Translations under genes and position numbers: made by a program
Notes under the pieces: generated by a model
The model's database searches: none
Told to the model about the DNA's origin: nothing
The model's input: only the letters and a program-made list of their open reading frames with translations
DNA from: a bacterium
Lineage (GTDB): Bacteria > Sumerlaeota > Sumerlaeia > UBA8349
DNA length: 6,482 bases
NCBI GenBank assembly: GCA_013203855.1
Contig: JABMPG010000084.1
Coordinates: forward strand, 1 to 6,482
Direction: 5' to 3'
Shown: in pieces, positions 5,909 through 6,482 of the stretch
Position numbering within the stretch: the first letter of the stretch is position 1
How the letters are laid out: each line of letters opens with the position of its first letter

Positions 5909-6482
5909 TTACTCTCCAGATTCCTCGTCCATGTGTGCGTCAGACGCCCTCGGCTTTCTGGCAAGGCTCGGGTGGGGATTGTGCAACAAGGCCAGGTAGG
6001 TGACCCGAGGTTCGACGTTGAGCTCCACCAGAAGTCTATACCCGCGTTCCGAACGGCTGAGCTGCGCCGCGAAATGGGAAGGATCGTTGAGATCGCCGAA
6101 CACAATGGCCCCAGCCGGGCATGCCTGCTGGCAAGCGGTCTGGACGGTGTGAGGAGGCACGCCGAAAGCCTCAGCGCTTCCCGAAGGATGAGCCCGGCCA
6201 TGCCGTTTGGCCTGGTCCATGGCATGGACGATCCGCTGGACGCAGAACGTGCATTTCTCCATCACGCCTCGACTGCGAACGGTTACCTGAGGGTTGTAAG
6301 CCAAGGTCTGGGTGCTCTGGCCGATGTCATCTTTTGTATAAGCCAGATAGTTGAACCGGCGCACCTTGTAGGGGCAGTTGTTCGAACAATACCGCGTCCC
6401 GACACACCGGTTATAGGTCATCTCATTGAGCCCCGTGGGACTGTGGGTGGTCGCAAGGACGGGGCAGACGTTCTCGCACGGC
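5909..6482 (-). CDS. actB: Alternative complex III iron-sulfur subunit ActB, C-terminal fragment (start beyond right edge)
   Basis: Periplasm-facing iron-sulfur subunit of ACIII, related to molybdopterin oxidoreductases with a fused ferredoxin-like Fe-S domain. Only the last 190 codons are here, and the frame is open to the right edge. Cysteines of the Fe-S domain (fragment numbering) are C2 and C6 in CENVCPV; C26, C32 and C36 in NRCVGTRYCSNNCPYKVRR; C77 and C80 in EKCTFCVQR; C117 and C121 in ACQQACPAGAIVFGD. The second motif reads CVGT where a full four-cysteine site would read CxxC, which fits the one [3Fe-4S] cluster known beside three [4Fe-4S] clusters in ActB. After the Fe-S domain comes a short tail containing LLHNPHPSLARKPR. 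The molybdopterin-like domain and any Tat signal lie outside the window. It is followed by actC after 101 bases. Firm identification. Confidence 0.95.
   Translation of the reverse strand, partial: PCENVCPVLATTHSPTGLNEMTYNRCVGTRYCSNNCPYKVRRFNYLAYTKDDIGQSTQTLAYNPQVTVRSRGVMEKCTFCVQRIVHAMDQAKRHGRAHPSGSAEAFGVPPHTVQTACQQACPAGAIVFGDLNDPSHFAAQLSRSERGYRLLVELNVEPRVTYLALLHNPHPSLARKPRASDAHMDEESGE

Overview
This window is one densely packed minus-strand operon segment for aerobic respiration. Read in the direction of transcription (high to low coordinates) it holds: the C-terminal part of the iron-sulfur subunit ActB, then ActC, ActD, ActE and ActF of alternative complex III (ACIII, a quinol:cytochrome c oxidoreductase unrelated to cytochrome bc1), a DUF1961 protein, a SCO1/SenC copper chaperone, and the first 89 codons of cytochrome c oxidase subunit I. 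All eight genes run the same way. I see no convincing plus-strand gene, tRNA, rRNA, CRISPR array or transposase.

Layout on the plus-strand coordinates: 1-267 coxA (N-terminus only, runs off the left edge); 269-1102 SCO; 1099-1785 DUF1961; 1829-3070 actF; 3067-3819 actE; 3842-4411 actD; 4404-5807 actC; 5808-5908 intergenic gap with two palindromic repeat units; 5909-6482 actB (N-terminus beyond the right edge). Most junctions overlap or nearly touch: actC/actD overlap by 8 bases, actE/actF by 4, DUF1961/SCO by 4, and SCO/coxA are separated by 1 base. This tight packing suggests one transcript with translational coupling. The only sizeable breaks are the 101-base actB-actC gap and the 43-base actF-DUF1961 gap. 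No stretch above 300 bases lacks a gene.

Working model: ActB and ActC, together with ActA (which would lie upstream, outside the window), oxidise membrane quinol. Electrons then pass through Fe-S clusters and hemes, including the ActE mono-heme, to the haem-copper oxidase whose subunit I begins at the left edge. SCO delivers copper to the oxidase. Pairing ACIII genes with oxidase genes is an established arrangement. The odd member is DUF1961, a predicted lectin/glucanase-fold protein of unknown role, locked in frame-overlap with SCO.

The organism is a Gram-negative-type, fairly GC-rich aerobic bacterium that uses ACIII. ACIII plus DUF1961 would fit groups such as Planctomycetes/Verrucomicrobia or related environmental lineages, but the sequence does not fix the phylum and this is a weak inference.

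Most of the window is a recognisable known system. The features that deserve a second look are the DUF1961 insertion, the paired palindromes in the actB-actC gap, the absence of a subunit II gene between SCO and coxA, and the uncleaved-anchor form of ActE.
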